Shown: positions 15,296-22,791, counted from the stretch's first letter. The stretch: 34,281 bases of DNA from Oscillospiraceae bacterium (GCA_022766785.1 JALEOL010000050.1:1-34281), one strand, 5' to 3'. A program made the numbers and translations. Notes: generated by a model from the letters alone, not told the origin.

Positions 15296-15780
15296 AGCTT
15301 AGTCACATCGAAATAGTGCGGAATGATATCGGCGTAGCTGCCGTCCTTTTTCCTGAAGCCGCCGGGGATCACCCCCAGCTTAACGAACCCCAGGCTTTTG
15401 TAAAGAGAAAGCGCCGGCGCGTTGTCCGCGACCACCGCATTGAACTGCAGCACCCGAAAGCCAAGCTCCCTGCACTTTTCCAGGCAATGGGTCACAAGGC
15501 GGCGTCCCACCTGCCTGCCGCGGATATCACTGCGTACTGCGTAGCTTGCGTTGGCGATATGTCCGCACCTGCCTACATTGTTCGGGTGAAGAATGTACAG
15601 CCCCACCACCTCGCCGTTATCCACAGCGGCGGCGGTGAAGCTCTGGGAGGAAAAGAACTCCTCCGCGGAATGCACGGTGAGCGTCTCCTCCTGCGGAAAT
15701 GCCTGCCCTTCCTCCACCACGTCGTTCCATATCTGCATTAGCGCCGGAACGTCCTGCTTTTCGAATTTTCTTATCTCCAT
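15292..15780 (-). CDS. GNAT-family N-acetyltransferase
   Basis: 162-aa acetyl-CoA-dependent transferase. Motif A is 'SYAVRSDIRGRQVGRRLVTHCLEKC' and motif B is 'DNAPALSLYKSLGFVKLG', both typical for GNAT enzymes. The acceptor is unknown. GAAGGAC lies upstream of the ATG. Its 3' end overlaps the FliB-like gene by 4 bp, so the two form a coupled pair; perhaps both modify the same target, but that is only an inference. Confidence 0.9.
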   Translation of the reverse strand: MEIRKFEKQDVPALMQIWNDVVEEGQAFPQEETLTVHSAEEFFSSQSFTAAAVDNGEVVGLYILHPNNVGRCGHIANASYAVRSDIRGRQVGRRLVTHCLEKCRELGFRVLQFNAVVADNAPALSLYKSLGFVKLGVIPGGFRKKDGSYADIIPHYFDVTKL

Positions 15781-15807
15781 TTTTTGTCCTTCTTTGCACA
15801 GTAATGC

Positions 15808-15841
15808 CGCAGCTATCCCGGCTGCCGGGGCTGCGGCTGTG
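15808..15841. terminator. Hairpin between kinase and GNAT genes
   Basis: GCCGCAGC / GCTGCGGC stem enclosing a second CCCGG/CCGGG pairing, directly after the kinase stop. No T-run on the minus strand, so it may be a transcript-end stabiliser and not a full terminator. Confidence 0.4.
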
Positions 15842-15846
15842 TTATT

Positions 15847-16758
15847 TTATCCTATAAACTCACGCACCAGCGAGTTTTCCGGAACGAACTCCCTGTCAAG
15901 GGGTTTCAGCTTTTCCAGGAACACGGCGATATCCGCATAATGCCCGTAATCCTTATAGGTATGAGATACCTCCTCAAGCTCAGCAAGCAGGATATCACGG
16001 TAAACAAGCGGTTCGTAGGCTATGAACGTGTCTATATCAAAGCTTGCGCGGTGCTTATACGGCATGATATACAAGTCCTCCCCCCTCTCAACGGAGCGGA
16101 AGAAATCCATAGTCTCGGGAATGCTCCTGCCACGGTACAGCTTGTCGCGGATAAGCCGGCGCATAAGGCGTATCTTGGAGGGGTGAAGAAGCTCCCCGTT
16201 GTCCTCCAGCCTTGTTCTTACAGAAACGTACACGCGGTTCGTGAACTCATCGGAATGCCCGATAACATCGGGATTGAGCGCATGGATTCCCTCCATGATA
16301 ACGATGTCCCCCGGCTCGCGGCTGAGGGTCATTCCGGGACAGCGCGCCTGCTTCGCGAAATCAAACGAGGGAACCTCCACAGTCTCGCACCGGCTGAGCA
16401 TTTCAAGGTGATGTTTAAACAGCTCGGTGTCAAGCCTCTGCGGCGACTCGAAGTCGAACTTCCCCTGCTCGGCAAGGCGCTTATCTTCATCGGTAAGCGG
16501 CAGGAAGTAGTTATCCATAGAGATAGTGTGCGCGCGGCAGCCGTTGTCCTCCAGCAGCCGTGCGACCCTGCCGGCGGTGGTGGTCTTTCCCGAACCAGAC
16601 GGTCCGGAGATAAGCACCACCGGACGGTGTGCGCGTTCCTGGTATATCCTCTCAGCCGCCGCGGAGATCTGGCTTGCGTAGGCATTCTCAGACCTCAGCA
16701 CAAGCTCCTGCGGATCGGCGGCGATGTCATTCAGTTCCTTTACAGGAATGCATTTCAT
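15847..16758 (-). CDS. Uridine kinase-like nucleoside kinase
   Basis: 303-aa P-loop kinase of the uridine kinase/phosphoribulokinase family. Walker A 'GPSGSGKTT' at residues 52-60; 'SMDNYFLP' is the substrate loop; 'DFESPQRLD' and 'IVIMEGIHALNP' (Walker B-like) follow; 'RLMRRLIRDKLYRGRS' is the lid. Clostridial relatives often carry an extra N-terminal TGS-like domain; this one has only about 45 residues before the P-loop. Likely salvages uridine/cytidine. AAAGGGG lies before the ATG. Its promoter sits 280 bp upstream, leaving a long leader that contains the 189-bp repeat. Confidence 0.88.
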   Translation of the reverse strand: MKCIPVKELNDIAADPQELVLRSENAYASQISAAAERIYQERAHRPVVLISGPSGSGKTTTAGRVARLLEDNGCRAHTISMDNYFLPLTDEDKRLAEQGKFDFESPQRLDTELFKHHLEMLSRCETVEVPSFDFAKQARCPGMTLSREPGDIVIMEGIHALNPDVIGHSDEFTNRVYVSVRTRLEDNGELLHPSKIRLMRRLIRDKLYRGRSIPETMDFFRSVERGEDLYIMPYKHRASFDIDTFIAYEPLVYRDILLAELEEVSHTYKDYGHYADIAVFLEKLKPLDREFVPENSLVREFIG

Positions 16759-16779
16759 GTTTATCCCCTTTCATCAGAG

Positions 16780-16805
16780 ACGTCCGCAGCGTGTACTGCG
16801 GACGT
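16780..16805. repeat. Duplicated stem-loop, copy A-left
   Basis: 10-bp perfect stem ACGTCCGCAG / CTGCGGACGT around CGTGTA. The identical 26 bases (27 with the preceding G) recur at 16995-17020, on the other side of the 189-bp repeat. Confidence 0.95.
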
Positions 16806-16994
16806 CAGACCGTCGGGAAAGTCCCTTTTGGACTTTCCCGACGAAACATCCCAGCTACGCGCACGTTTTGTCGGCTACGCCGCCAAACCGCACACATGCT
16901 GGGATAGCAGAGTTTTTTGCCCCGGGAAACCCGTGGCAAAAAAAGGATTTCAAAAGCCTGCTTCGCAGGCTAAAGCGATTTTTTCGACAAGCTG
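16806..16994. mobile_element. 189-bp hairpin-rich repeat element, copy A
   Basis: Aligns over its full length with 22818-23006. Ends CAGACCGTCG... and ...CGACAAGCTG are imperfect inverted repeats. Inside, in order: a perfect 14-bp stem (16811-16824 / 16830-16843); an ATCCCAGC...GCTGGGAT stem enclosing a GCCGCC-AAACCG hairpin; a TTTTTTGCC...GGCAAAAAA hairpin; and an AGCCTGC-TTC-GCAGGCT hairpin. No open frame matches a protein. It lies in the 5' leader of the nucleoside kinase gene, flanked by duplicated stem-loops. Confidence 0.85.
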
Positions 16995-17020
16995 ACGTCC
17001 GCAGCGTGTACTGCGGACGT
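16995..17020. repeat. Duplicated stem-loop, copy A-right
   Basis: Exact copy of 16780-16805. On the minus strand it is the first structure transcribed from the kinase promoter. Confidence 0.95.
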
Positions 17021-17037
17021 GTATTCTGTTCTGTTAT

Positions 17038-17066
17038 ATTATATGCCGGAAAGCGTGTTCTGTCAA
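17038..17066 (-). promoter_or_regulatory. Promoter of the nucleoside kinase gene
   Basis: Minus strand TTGACA (17061-17066), 17 bp, TATAAT (17038-17043), only a few bases beyond the pilT stop. Transcription would run through stem-loop, 189-bp repeat and second stem-loop before the kinase start. Confidence 0.85.
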
Positions 17067-17071
17067 GTATA

Positions 17072-18127
17072 TCAGATACCGTTGAGCAGCTTTTTCTCCA
17101 TCTCGTTTCTGTCGGTGGAATACTCAAGCGCGGTCTCATAGGAGATCTGTCCGGTCTTGTAGAGCTTTGCGAGGCTGTCGTTGAGGGAGCACATGCCGTC
17201 CCTTCCGCCTGCCGCCATGGTGGTCTCCATCATGTTGATCTTGTTGGAGCGGATAAGGTTCTTGATAGCGTCGGTGCCGATCATTACCTCCACCGCCGCA
17301 ACTCTGCCCTTTCCGTCGGAACGCGGAATGAGCGACTGCGCAACGATCGCCTGTATCATGCTTGCCAGCTGGGAGCGCACCTGTTCCTGCGAATGGATCG
17401 GGCAGGCGTCGATAATTCTGTCAACGGTCTGCGCCGCGCTGGAGGTGTGCAGCGTGCCGAATACCAGATGTCCTGTCTCGGCGGCGGTCATTGCAAGGGA
17501 TATCGTCTCGTAATCTCTCATCTCACCGATAAGGATAACGTCGGGATCCTCTCTCAGAGCGCTGCGCAGCGCCTCGTGGAATGACGGAACGTCCCTGCCA
17601 AGCTCTCTCTGGTGGATAGTCGCCTTTTCCTGCTTGTATCGGTACTCGATAGGATCCTCAATTGTAATGACGTGGCAGGCACGGGTCTTGTTGATGTATT
17701 CCACAAGCGCCGCAAGGGTGGTGGACTTTCCTGCGCCGGTGGGGCCTGTTACCAGCACGAGACCTCTGCGCTTCTTTGCGAATTCCAGAAGCACAGGGGG
17801 CATTTTCAGCTCCTCAAGGGTGGGTATCTCGGCATTCAGCAGACGAATGCAGGCAGCCAGCTTTCCACTCTGGCGGAATACGTTGACGCGCTGGCGCGCC
17901 CCGTTTTTAAGCTCAAAGCTGAAATCTATATCCTTTCCCTCGTTGAGCGCCTTTTCCTGCTCAGCGGAAAGTATCGACAGAATAGTACGGTTTACCACCT
18001 GGTCTGAAAGCTCGGTGTACTTGCGAAGCTCGCCGTTTACGCGCACAACAGTGGGAGCGCCGACAGTGAGGTGGATATCGGAGGCGTTCATCTCGCGCGC
18101 CTGCATGATGAATTCTTCAAAAGTCAT
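17072..18127 (-). CDS. pilT: PilT-type twitching ATPase
   Basis: 351-aa hexameric ATPase that powers type IV pilus retraction. N-terminal PAS-like domain with 'MNASDIHLTVG'; Walker A 'GPTGAGKST' (128-136); Asp box 'ITIEDPIEY'; Walker B 'LREDPDVILIGEMRD'; His box 'AAETGHLVFGTLHT'; and near the C-terminus 'DAIKNLIRSNKI', equivalent to the AIRNLIRE motif needed for retraction. Full family length. GGAAGGAAG precedes the ATG. No other pilus gene is in the window, so it is an orphan here, downstream of the CobU-like gene by 54 bp. Confidence 0.93.
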   Translation of the reverse strand: MTFEEFIMQAREMNASDIHLTVGAPTVVRVNGELRKYTELSDQVVNRTILSILSAEQEKALNEGKDIDFSFELKNGARQRVNVFRQSGKLAACIRLLNAEIPTLEELKMPPVLLEFAKKRRGLVLVTGPTGAGKSTTLAALVEYINKTRACHVITIEDPIEYRYKQEKATIHQRELGRDVPSFHEALRSALREDPDVILIGEMRDYETISLAMTAAETGHLVFGTLHTSSAAQTVDRIIDACPIHSQEQVRSQLASMIQAIVAQSLIPRSDGKGRVAAVEVMIGTDAIKNLIRSNKINMMETTMAAGGRDGMCSLNDSLAKLYKTGQISYETALEYSTDRNEMEKKLLNGI

Positions 18128-18181
18128 GGTGTTCTTCCTTCCGTGTATGTAATCTCGTGGTCAGGTGATGATATGTCACCG

Positions 18182-18727
18182 TCATTTAATCTTGAACTGA
18201 ATGCCGCTTGCGGAGAAGTATACCTCGTCGGAGGAGTTGGCGATACGCTGGTTGATGTCGCCGATCATACGCCGCAGAGCTTTCTGCCTGGGTTCGTCAG
18301 GGGCGATGGAAAAGCCCGTCTCCAGCGTGATGATCGTCATACTGCCGTCATTCTCGCGGATACGATCCCTCATTGCCTCGACGTCGGAAATGACCTTTTT
18401 CTCGATGGTCTTCATCAGCTCGTCTGTCATTGCCGCGATATCCGGGCACATCTCATCGAGCAGGATCGAAACGTAATCGCTCAGCCTGTCGAAGATCACG
18501 AACTTGTGATCCCCCACCGCCGCAGCTGGATCAGCAGTAATGCCTGTCACGATGTCCCATTCTACGCCGTTCTGATTATTGCCGTATTCTATGCGGTGCA
18601 GGATATCCGGGTCAACAGCTTCCCCGGTGCGAAGGTAGAGAACATAGTCGAAGCGCGAGTAATTCGTCACTGCCCAGCGTGACTTGCCGCTTGCCGCTCC
18701 GCCTGTTATCAGTATGGATTTGGACAT
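18182..18727 (-). CDS. CobU-like P-loop protein (adenosylcobinamide kinase family), possibly divergent
   Basis: 181-aa P-loop protein with 'ILITGGAASGKSRWAV' (G9-S16), an aspartate in 'FVIFDRLSDYV', then 'IITLETGFSIAPDEPRQKALRRMIGDINQRIA' and the C-terminal 'DEVYFSASGIQFKIK', all matching CobU, the kinase/guanylyltransferase of cobalamin side-chain assembly. In CobU the segment after the kinase strand contains a histidine that carries GMP. The corresponding stretch here, 'HRIEYGNNQNGVEW', has no histidine at that place, so guanylyl transfer may be lost. No other cob genes adjoin it. AAAGGAAC precedes the ATG. Confidence 0.75.
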   Translation of the reverse strand: MSKSILITGGAASGKSRWAVTNYSRFDYVLYLRTGEAVDPDILHRIEYGNNQNGVEWDIVTGITADPAAAVGDHKFVIFDRLSDYVSILLDEMCPDIAAMTDELMKTIEKKVISDVEAMRDRIRENDGSMTIITLETGFSIAPDEPRQKALRRMIGDINQRIANSSDEVYFSASGIQFKIK

Positions 18728-18755
18728 TTGCCACCGTTCCTTTCAGATTTTTGGT

Positions 18756-18787
18756 GATGAATACGGAAAACAGATATAGTATTCATC
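18756..18787 (-). promoter_or_regulatory. Perfect 9-bp inverted repeat in the CobU-like leader
   Basis: GATGAATAC (18756-18764) and GTATTCATC (18779-18787), lying just after the -10 box and before the ribosome site. It may be an RNA hairpin or an operator. Confidence 0.5.
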
Positions 18788-18798
18788 GTATATTTTAC

Positions 18799-18827
18799 AT
18801 TATACAACAAAACCTTCAACATGTAAA
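18799..18827 (-). promoter_or_regulatory. Promoter of the CobU-like/pilT unit
   Basis: Minus strand TTTACA (18822-18827), 17 bp, TATAAT (18799-18804). Confidence 0.78.
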
Positions 18828-18930
18828 GTGGTTTTTGTGAACTTTAAACAACCGCGCGCAAGATTGTGAATAATTCCGTCTTTTCAGCCGTGAAATTGTG
18901 TAAAATCATCAAACAAAATCGGCTTAGTGG

Positions 18931-18944
18931 TGTAAACGTTTTCT
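18931..18944 (+). promoter_or_regulatory. Possible cre/LacI-type operator
   Basis: TGTAAACGTTTTCT fits the CcpA catabolite-response pattern TGNAANCGNWNNCW. It lies 42 bp upstream of the -35 box of the solute-binding protein gene, where it would suit carbon-source control. A single match by eye, so tentative. Confidence 0.4.
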
Positions 18945-18986
18945 TTGTTCTGCGTATCATACCATGATTTTATCTCAAGAAACCCC

Positions 18987-19015
18987 TTGACACAGATTTA
19001 ATGATGTATTATAAT
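18987..19015 (+). promoter_or_regulatory. Promoter of the solute-binding protein gene
   Basis: TTGACA (18987-18992), 17 bp, TATAAT (19010-19015), about 40 nt before the start codon. Confidence 0.88.
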
Positions 19016-19055
19016 TAAATCATCGCCATATTGCATGGTGAAAAGGAGGTATTTT

Positions 19056-20981
19056 ATGAAAAGGTTCAGAAAACTGGCGGCAGTGGTATCAGCGCTGATG
19101 ATAGCCACAGCGGCAGCAATGCCGACGTCCGCCGCACCTGCACAGACGGAGACATATTCCGTAGAGTGCGAATTGCTTGCAGGCACCAGCATCTCGAAGA
19201 TGAAATTCGGGAAGATCGATCCGCAGGCGTACACCGGCAAAACAGTGAAGCCCGGCGTTACGGTCAAAAACGGCAGCACCACCCTCGTTGAGGGGAAAGA
19301 CTACACGCTGTCCTACAAGAACAACGTGAAGATCGGCACTGCGACAGTCACCGTCAAGGGCAAGGGGAAATATTCCGGCAGCAAGAAGCTGACATTCAAG
19401 ATAATCCCCGGCACCACCACGCTGAAGGCGTCCCAGAGCGGAAAGAAGATCAGCTTATCCTGGGGCAAGGTCTCTGGCGCGACCACCTATCAGCTGTATT
19501 ACTCGGTGAACGGCGGCAAGTTCAAGCTGCTCACCGCGACCAACAAGACGAGCTTTTCCACTTCAAAGCTCAGCACCAAAAACAAATATACATTCAAAGT
19601 AAGAGCGCTCAGCAAAAAGAACGGCAAGACCTCATACGGCGGCTGGTCGAAAACAGTATCTCCGGGAAGCTCTGCGAGCTATACCCCCACGCTGGACAAC
19701 CCAAATCTAAAAGTTAACAAGCGCATCAAGTGGATGTCGTGGTATGAAATAGACGAAACAACGCCGCAGGCTCAGCTGTTCAAGGAAACCTACGGCGTGC
19801 CTGCGACCGGAGACGACCCCTACCGCGATGGCAGGATCTTCGATTTCATCAATGTAGCATATCCGGAGCGTTACGACAAACTGGCTACGGCTATCTCGGC
19901 AGGCGACTCTCCCGACCTGTTCCCGTTCGATATATCCGACTATCCCTACGGCGTTCTCAAAGGCAGATATCAGCCGCTTGACAGCATAATAGATTTCAGC
20001 TCGCCCAAATGGGACAACAGCCGCGATATCATGAATCAGTTCAAGATCGGCGGCAAGAATTACTGCGCGATCTACGAGATCTCTTTCAGCTCCCTGATGT
20101 ACTACCGCAAGAGCGTCATTGAGGAGGCAGGGCTGTCCGATCCGCGCAAGCTCTTTGAACAGGGCAAATGGACGTGGGACGCATTCCTTGACATGGCAAG
20201 AAAGTTCCAGAAAAGCGGCGACAACAAATATGTTATGGTAGGCTACACCAGCGACTCAAACCTGCTTGTGACAACAGGTACTCCGATCATAAGCTTAGAG
20301 AACGGCAAGCTTGTCAACAATATGCAGTCCGATAACGTCAAGAGAGCTATGGACTTCCTGTCAACGCTGCAGTCCGAAAACCTGAGATATCCTCTTCACG
20401 AAATGGGATGGAGTCTTAACAAGAAATTATGGGCACAGGGCAATGTTTTGTTCTATGCAGACGGCGGCTCATGGGAATACGAGGGTGACAGCGGTCTCTG
20501 GAAGTTCGCAGAAAGATTCGACTGGGCTGACGACGAGATCTGCGTAGTGCCCTACCCGAAAGATCCTCAGTCTGACAAGTACTATCAAAATATGTATTTT
20601 GAAGCATATATGTGGTGCAAGGGCTCCACAAACAAAAACGGCGTTGCCGCATGGATAGACTGCGGCGTTACTACCGCCCTTGATCCCAAAACGACAGCCG
20701 GCACCAAAGAACTGCTCAAGGATAGATACAACTGGACTGACTACAACCTGGACTTCATCTACAGCCAGACCTCGCTTGACGGCAGCAGCATGCTCACTCC
20801 CGTATTTGAATTCAAAAACGGTATCGGCACCGATATCGCAAACGCAGGCGATCTTGACTCACCTGTTATGGCGTTGACCACAAAAGTTGCTCTGACAGGC
20901 GACATGACATACGATCAGGTTTGCAATGAATATTTCGCCGTTATCGACGCACGGGTGAAAGAGATAAACGAAAAGCTCTGA
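19056..20981 (+). CDS. Secreted ABC solute-binding protein fused to Ig-like and Fn3 modules
   Basis: 641-aa exported protein. Cleavable signal peptide (residues 1 to about 28, ending near 'TSAAPA') with no lipobox. Residues about 47-110 are a bacterial Ig-like module ('YTGKTVKPGVTVKNG', 'YTLSYKNNVKIGTATVTVKG'). About 111-200 form an Fn3 module ('KISLSWGKVSGATTYQLYYS', 'YTFKVRALSKKNGKT'). From about 215 on is a SBP_bac_1-type binding domain ('GDSPDLFPFDISDYPYG', 'KWTWDAFLDMARKFQ', 'NVLFYADGGSWE'). Such domains capture sugars for ABC importers, but no permease or ATPase genes are adjacent and the protein lacks a lipid anchor. AAGGAGG precedes the ATG at 19056. Confidence 0.87.
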   Translation: MKRFRKLAAVVSALMIATAAAMPTSAAPAQTETYSVECELLAGTSISKMKFGKIDPQAYTGKTVKPGVTVKNGSTTLVEGKDYTLSYKNNVKIGTATVTVKGKGKYSGSKKLTFKIIPGTTTLKASQSGKKISLSWGKVSGATTYQLYYSVNGGKFKLLTATNKTSFSTSKLSTKNKYTFKVRALSKKNGKTSYGGWSKTVSPGSSASYTPTLDNPNLKVNKRIKWMSWYEIDETTPQAQLFKETYGVPATGDDPYRDGRIFDFINVAYPERYDKLATAISAGDSPDLFPFDISDYPYGVLKGRYQPLDSIIDFSSPKWDNSRDIMNQFKIGGKNYCAIYEISFSSLMYYRKSVIEEAGLSDPRKLFEQGKWTWDAFLDMARKFQKSGDNKYVMVGYTSDSNLLVTTGTPIISLENGKLVNNMQSDNVKRAMDFLSTLQSENLRYPLHEMGWSLNKKLWAQGNVLFYADGGSWEYEGDSGLWKFAERFDWADDEICVVPYPKDPQSDKYYQNMYFEAYMWCKGSTNKNGVAAWIDCGVTTALDPKTTAGTKELLKDRYNWTDYNLDFIYSQTSLDGSSMLTPVFEFKNGIGTDIANAGDLDSPVMALTTKVALTGDMTYDQVCNEYFAVIDARVKEINEKL

Positions 20982-21006
20982 TATCACCCCTCATAATAAA
21001 CTGCAA

Positions 21007-21049
21007 AAGCGCCTCACCATGCAAAACGCGTGATGAGGCGCTTGATTTT
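21007..21049 (+). terminator. Terminator of the solute-binding protein gene
   Basis: AAGCGCCTCA / TGAGGCGCTT stem (21007-21016 / 21034-21043) followed by GATTTTT. Confidence 0.88.
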
Positions 21050-21051
21050 TC

Positions 21052-21237
21052 ATACTAATAACCATTTAAACGAAGGAAAAGATTTGCAGAAAGACAGTGC
21101 CGATATCTAGGAAAAGAAACGCAGGCGTACTGTATGTACGCATTATCTGCTGCGCGGAAAACGCTCAAGTTTCTTTGACGACGAGAGCGGTGCTGGATTT
21201 CTGCAAAGATTTCCTGAGTTTAAATGGTTATTAGTAT
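21052..21237. mobile_element. 186-bp foldback element (MITE-like)
   Basis: Perfect 20-bp terminal inverted repeats ATACTAATAACCATTTAAAC (21052-21071) and complement (21218-21237). The inverted similarity continues inward for about 70 bp on each side (for example TTTGCAGAAA and its complement), so almost the whole element is one imperfect palindrome. A GCGTAC-TGTAT-GTACGC hairpin lies near its centre. No coding capacity. It lies between a terminator and the MATE promoter. Confidence 0.8.
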
Positions 21238-21288
21238 CAGCTGTCACATCAGGAAATGACGCCATATGAAAAAAATTCTGAAATGCTC

Positions 21289-21317
21289 TTGACAACTGCA
21301 GGGTTGTAAGCTATAAT
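21289..21317 (+). promoter_or_regulatory. Promoter of the MATE exporter gene
   Basis: TTGACA (21289-21294), 17 bp, TATAAT (21312-21317). Confidence 0.9.
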
Positions 21318-21322
21318 ATAGA

Positions 21323-21335
21323 AACGAGCGTTAGC
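21323..21335 (+). promoter_or_regulatory. Operator-like site in the MATE promoter
   Basis: AACGAGCGTTAGC, with palindromic core AACG-AG-CGTT, starts 5 nt after the -10 box and so covers the transcription start. The same 13 bases recur at the same promoter position in front of the TetR gene at 25508-26101. Confidence 0.75.
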
Positions 21336-21390
21336 CTTGAAACACAGAACAGCCTTGACAGACTATAGAAAGAAAACGGGAGGGAACAAA

Positions 21391-22743
21391 ATGAACAAAA
21401 GATATCTGAAAAAACTGATGATGATCGCAGTCCCACTAATGCTCAGTAACGTGATCTCGCAGATACAGATGATAATCGACAGGATATTCCTCGGGCAGAT
21501 AAATACATACTATATGAGCGCCCTCGGGAATGTCACCGCGCCGATGTGGACAACAATGTCCTTTTGCTTTACGATAGCCACCGGCGCGTCGATACTCATC
21601 AGCCAGAGCGTCGGAGCAGGAAACCGGGAAAACGTGGAGAAATACGCGGCTGCCCTCACGAAATGGAACAATATCCTGCCTGTGCTGCTTTTCTTTTTCT
21701 GGATGTTTTTAGGGGAGCTGGTCTTCCGAATAATGGGAGTTTCCGAGGACATCATGCCGATGTGCCTGGGGTACACCAGATTTTTTGCGCCGACTTTCCT
21801 TATCGTAGGCGTGGAAAGCTCATTTATGGTAATAATGCAGACCTCGAATTACACAAAGCCTATGATATTATACGGAATTATCAGAGCAGGGCTGAACATA
21901 CTTCTCGACTGGCTTCTGATCTTCGGCAACCTGGGCTTCCCGGAGCTTGGGATAGAGGGTGCGGCTATCGCCACCACGGCTGCTGAATTTGCAGGCTGTA
22001 TATTCGCGACTTTTGTTGTGATAAAGAACAAGGCAGTTACCACAAGACCTTCTTTAAAAAGCGTGATAAAGGCTCCGCTCAGACCCTTTCTTTCCTCGGT
22101 GAAGCTTGGCATAAACGCAGGGCTTGAGGATCTGGCGTGGAATATCGGAAACCTCGTTATCATAAGAATACTCAATTCCATTGACGTTACCGCGGCAGGA
22201 ATTTACTCCATAGTGTTCAGCGTAGAGGTGCTTGTGGTGGTGATCATCGGCGCGATCGGAAACGGCACTATGACGGTCTCGGGAGAAGCAAAGGGCATGG
22301 GAGATGTGAAAATGTTCACGGGCGTTTGCAGGATCGCCTATATCCTCTGCGCGGCGGTGTCGGTGCTTACCCTTGCAATATGCCTTAGCTTCCCCGAAAA
22401 TATCCTTTCTCTTTTCACAAAGGACGAGGGTATAATCACGGGCTGCGGAATTTATCTTGCACTGGTATGCGTAAACCTCTTCGGAAAATCGGGTAACATC
22501 ATCATAGGCAGCGGTATCCGGGGCAGCGGTAATACGCGCTGGATGTTCATGACGCAGATCTTCGGGACTTTCTTCGTGGTAGGCTGCGCCTGTCTGTTCG
22601 TATACGGCTTCGGGCTTGGTATAATCGGCGTATTCTTTGCGGTAATAGCCGACGAGGGTGTGCGCGCTGTCATAAACCTCTTCAAGCTGAGAAGAATTAC
22701 CGGGAAATGGGACGAGGAAACAAGCAGCCCCGTTTCCGTATGA
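21391..22743 (+). CDS. MATE-family multidrug exporter
   Basis: 450-aa, 12-helix membrane protein of the MATE family, which expels cationic drugs using Na+ or H+ gradients. Two similar halves: 'LMLSNVISQIQMIIDRIFLGQ' and 'ISQSVGAGNRENVEKYAA' in the first; 'NAGLEDLAWNIGNLVIIRILNS' and 'SGEAKGMGDVKMF' in the second. GGGAGGG lies 6 nt before ATG 21391. An upstream TTG in the same frame has no ribosome site. Likely controlled by the TetR protein at 25508-26101 through the shared operator-like site. Substrate unknown. Confidence 0.9.
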   Translation: MNKRYLKKLMMIAVPLMLSNVISQIQMIIDRIFLGQINTYYMSALGNVTAPMWTTMSFCFTIATGASILISQSVGAGNRENVEKYAAALTKWNNILPVLLFFFWMFLGELVFRIMGVSEDIMPMCLGYTRFFAPTFLIVGVESSFMVIMQTSNYTKPMILYGIIRAGLNILLDWLLIFGNLGFPELGIEGAAIATTAAEFAGCIFATFVVIKNKAVTTRPSLKSVIKAPLRPFLSSVKLGINAGLEDLAWNIGNLVIIRILNSIDVTAAGIYSIVFSVEVLVVVIIGAIGNGTMTVSGEAKGMGDVKMFTGVCRIAYILCAAVSVLTLAICLSFPENILSLFTKDEGIITGCGIYLALVCVNLFGKSGNIIIGSGIRGSGNTRWMFMTQIFGTFFVVGCACLFVYGFGLGIIGVFFAVIADEGVRAVINLFKLRRITGKWDEETSSPVSV

Positions 22744-22791
22744 CGAACGCTTGCCGGCGATCTTCTTCGCCACACTATGTCACAGAAAAAA

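Noticed and set aside
16780-17020. CRISPR-like repeat-spacer-repeat
   Set aside because: Only two repeats around a 189-bp spacer that itself recurs elsewhere; no cas genes.
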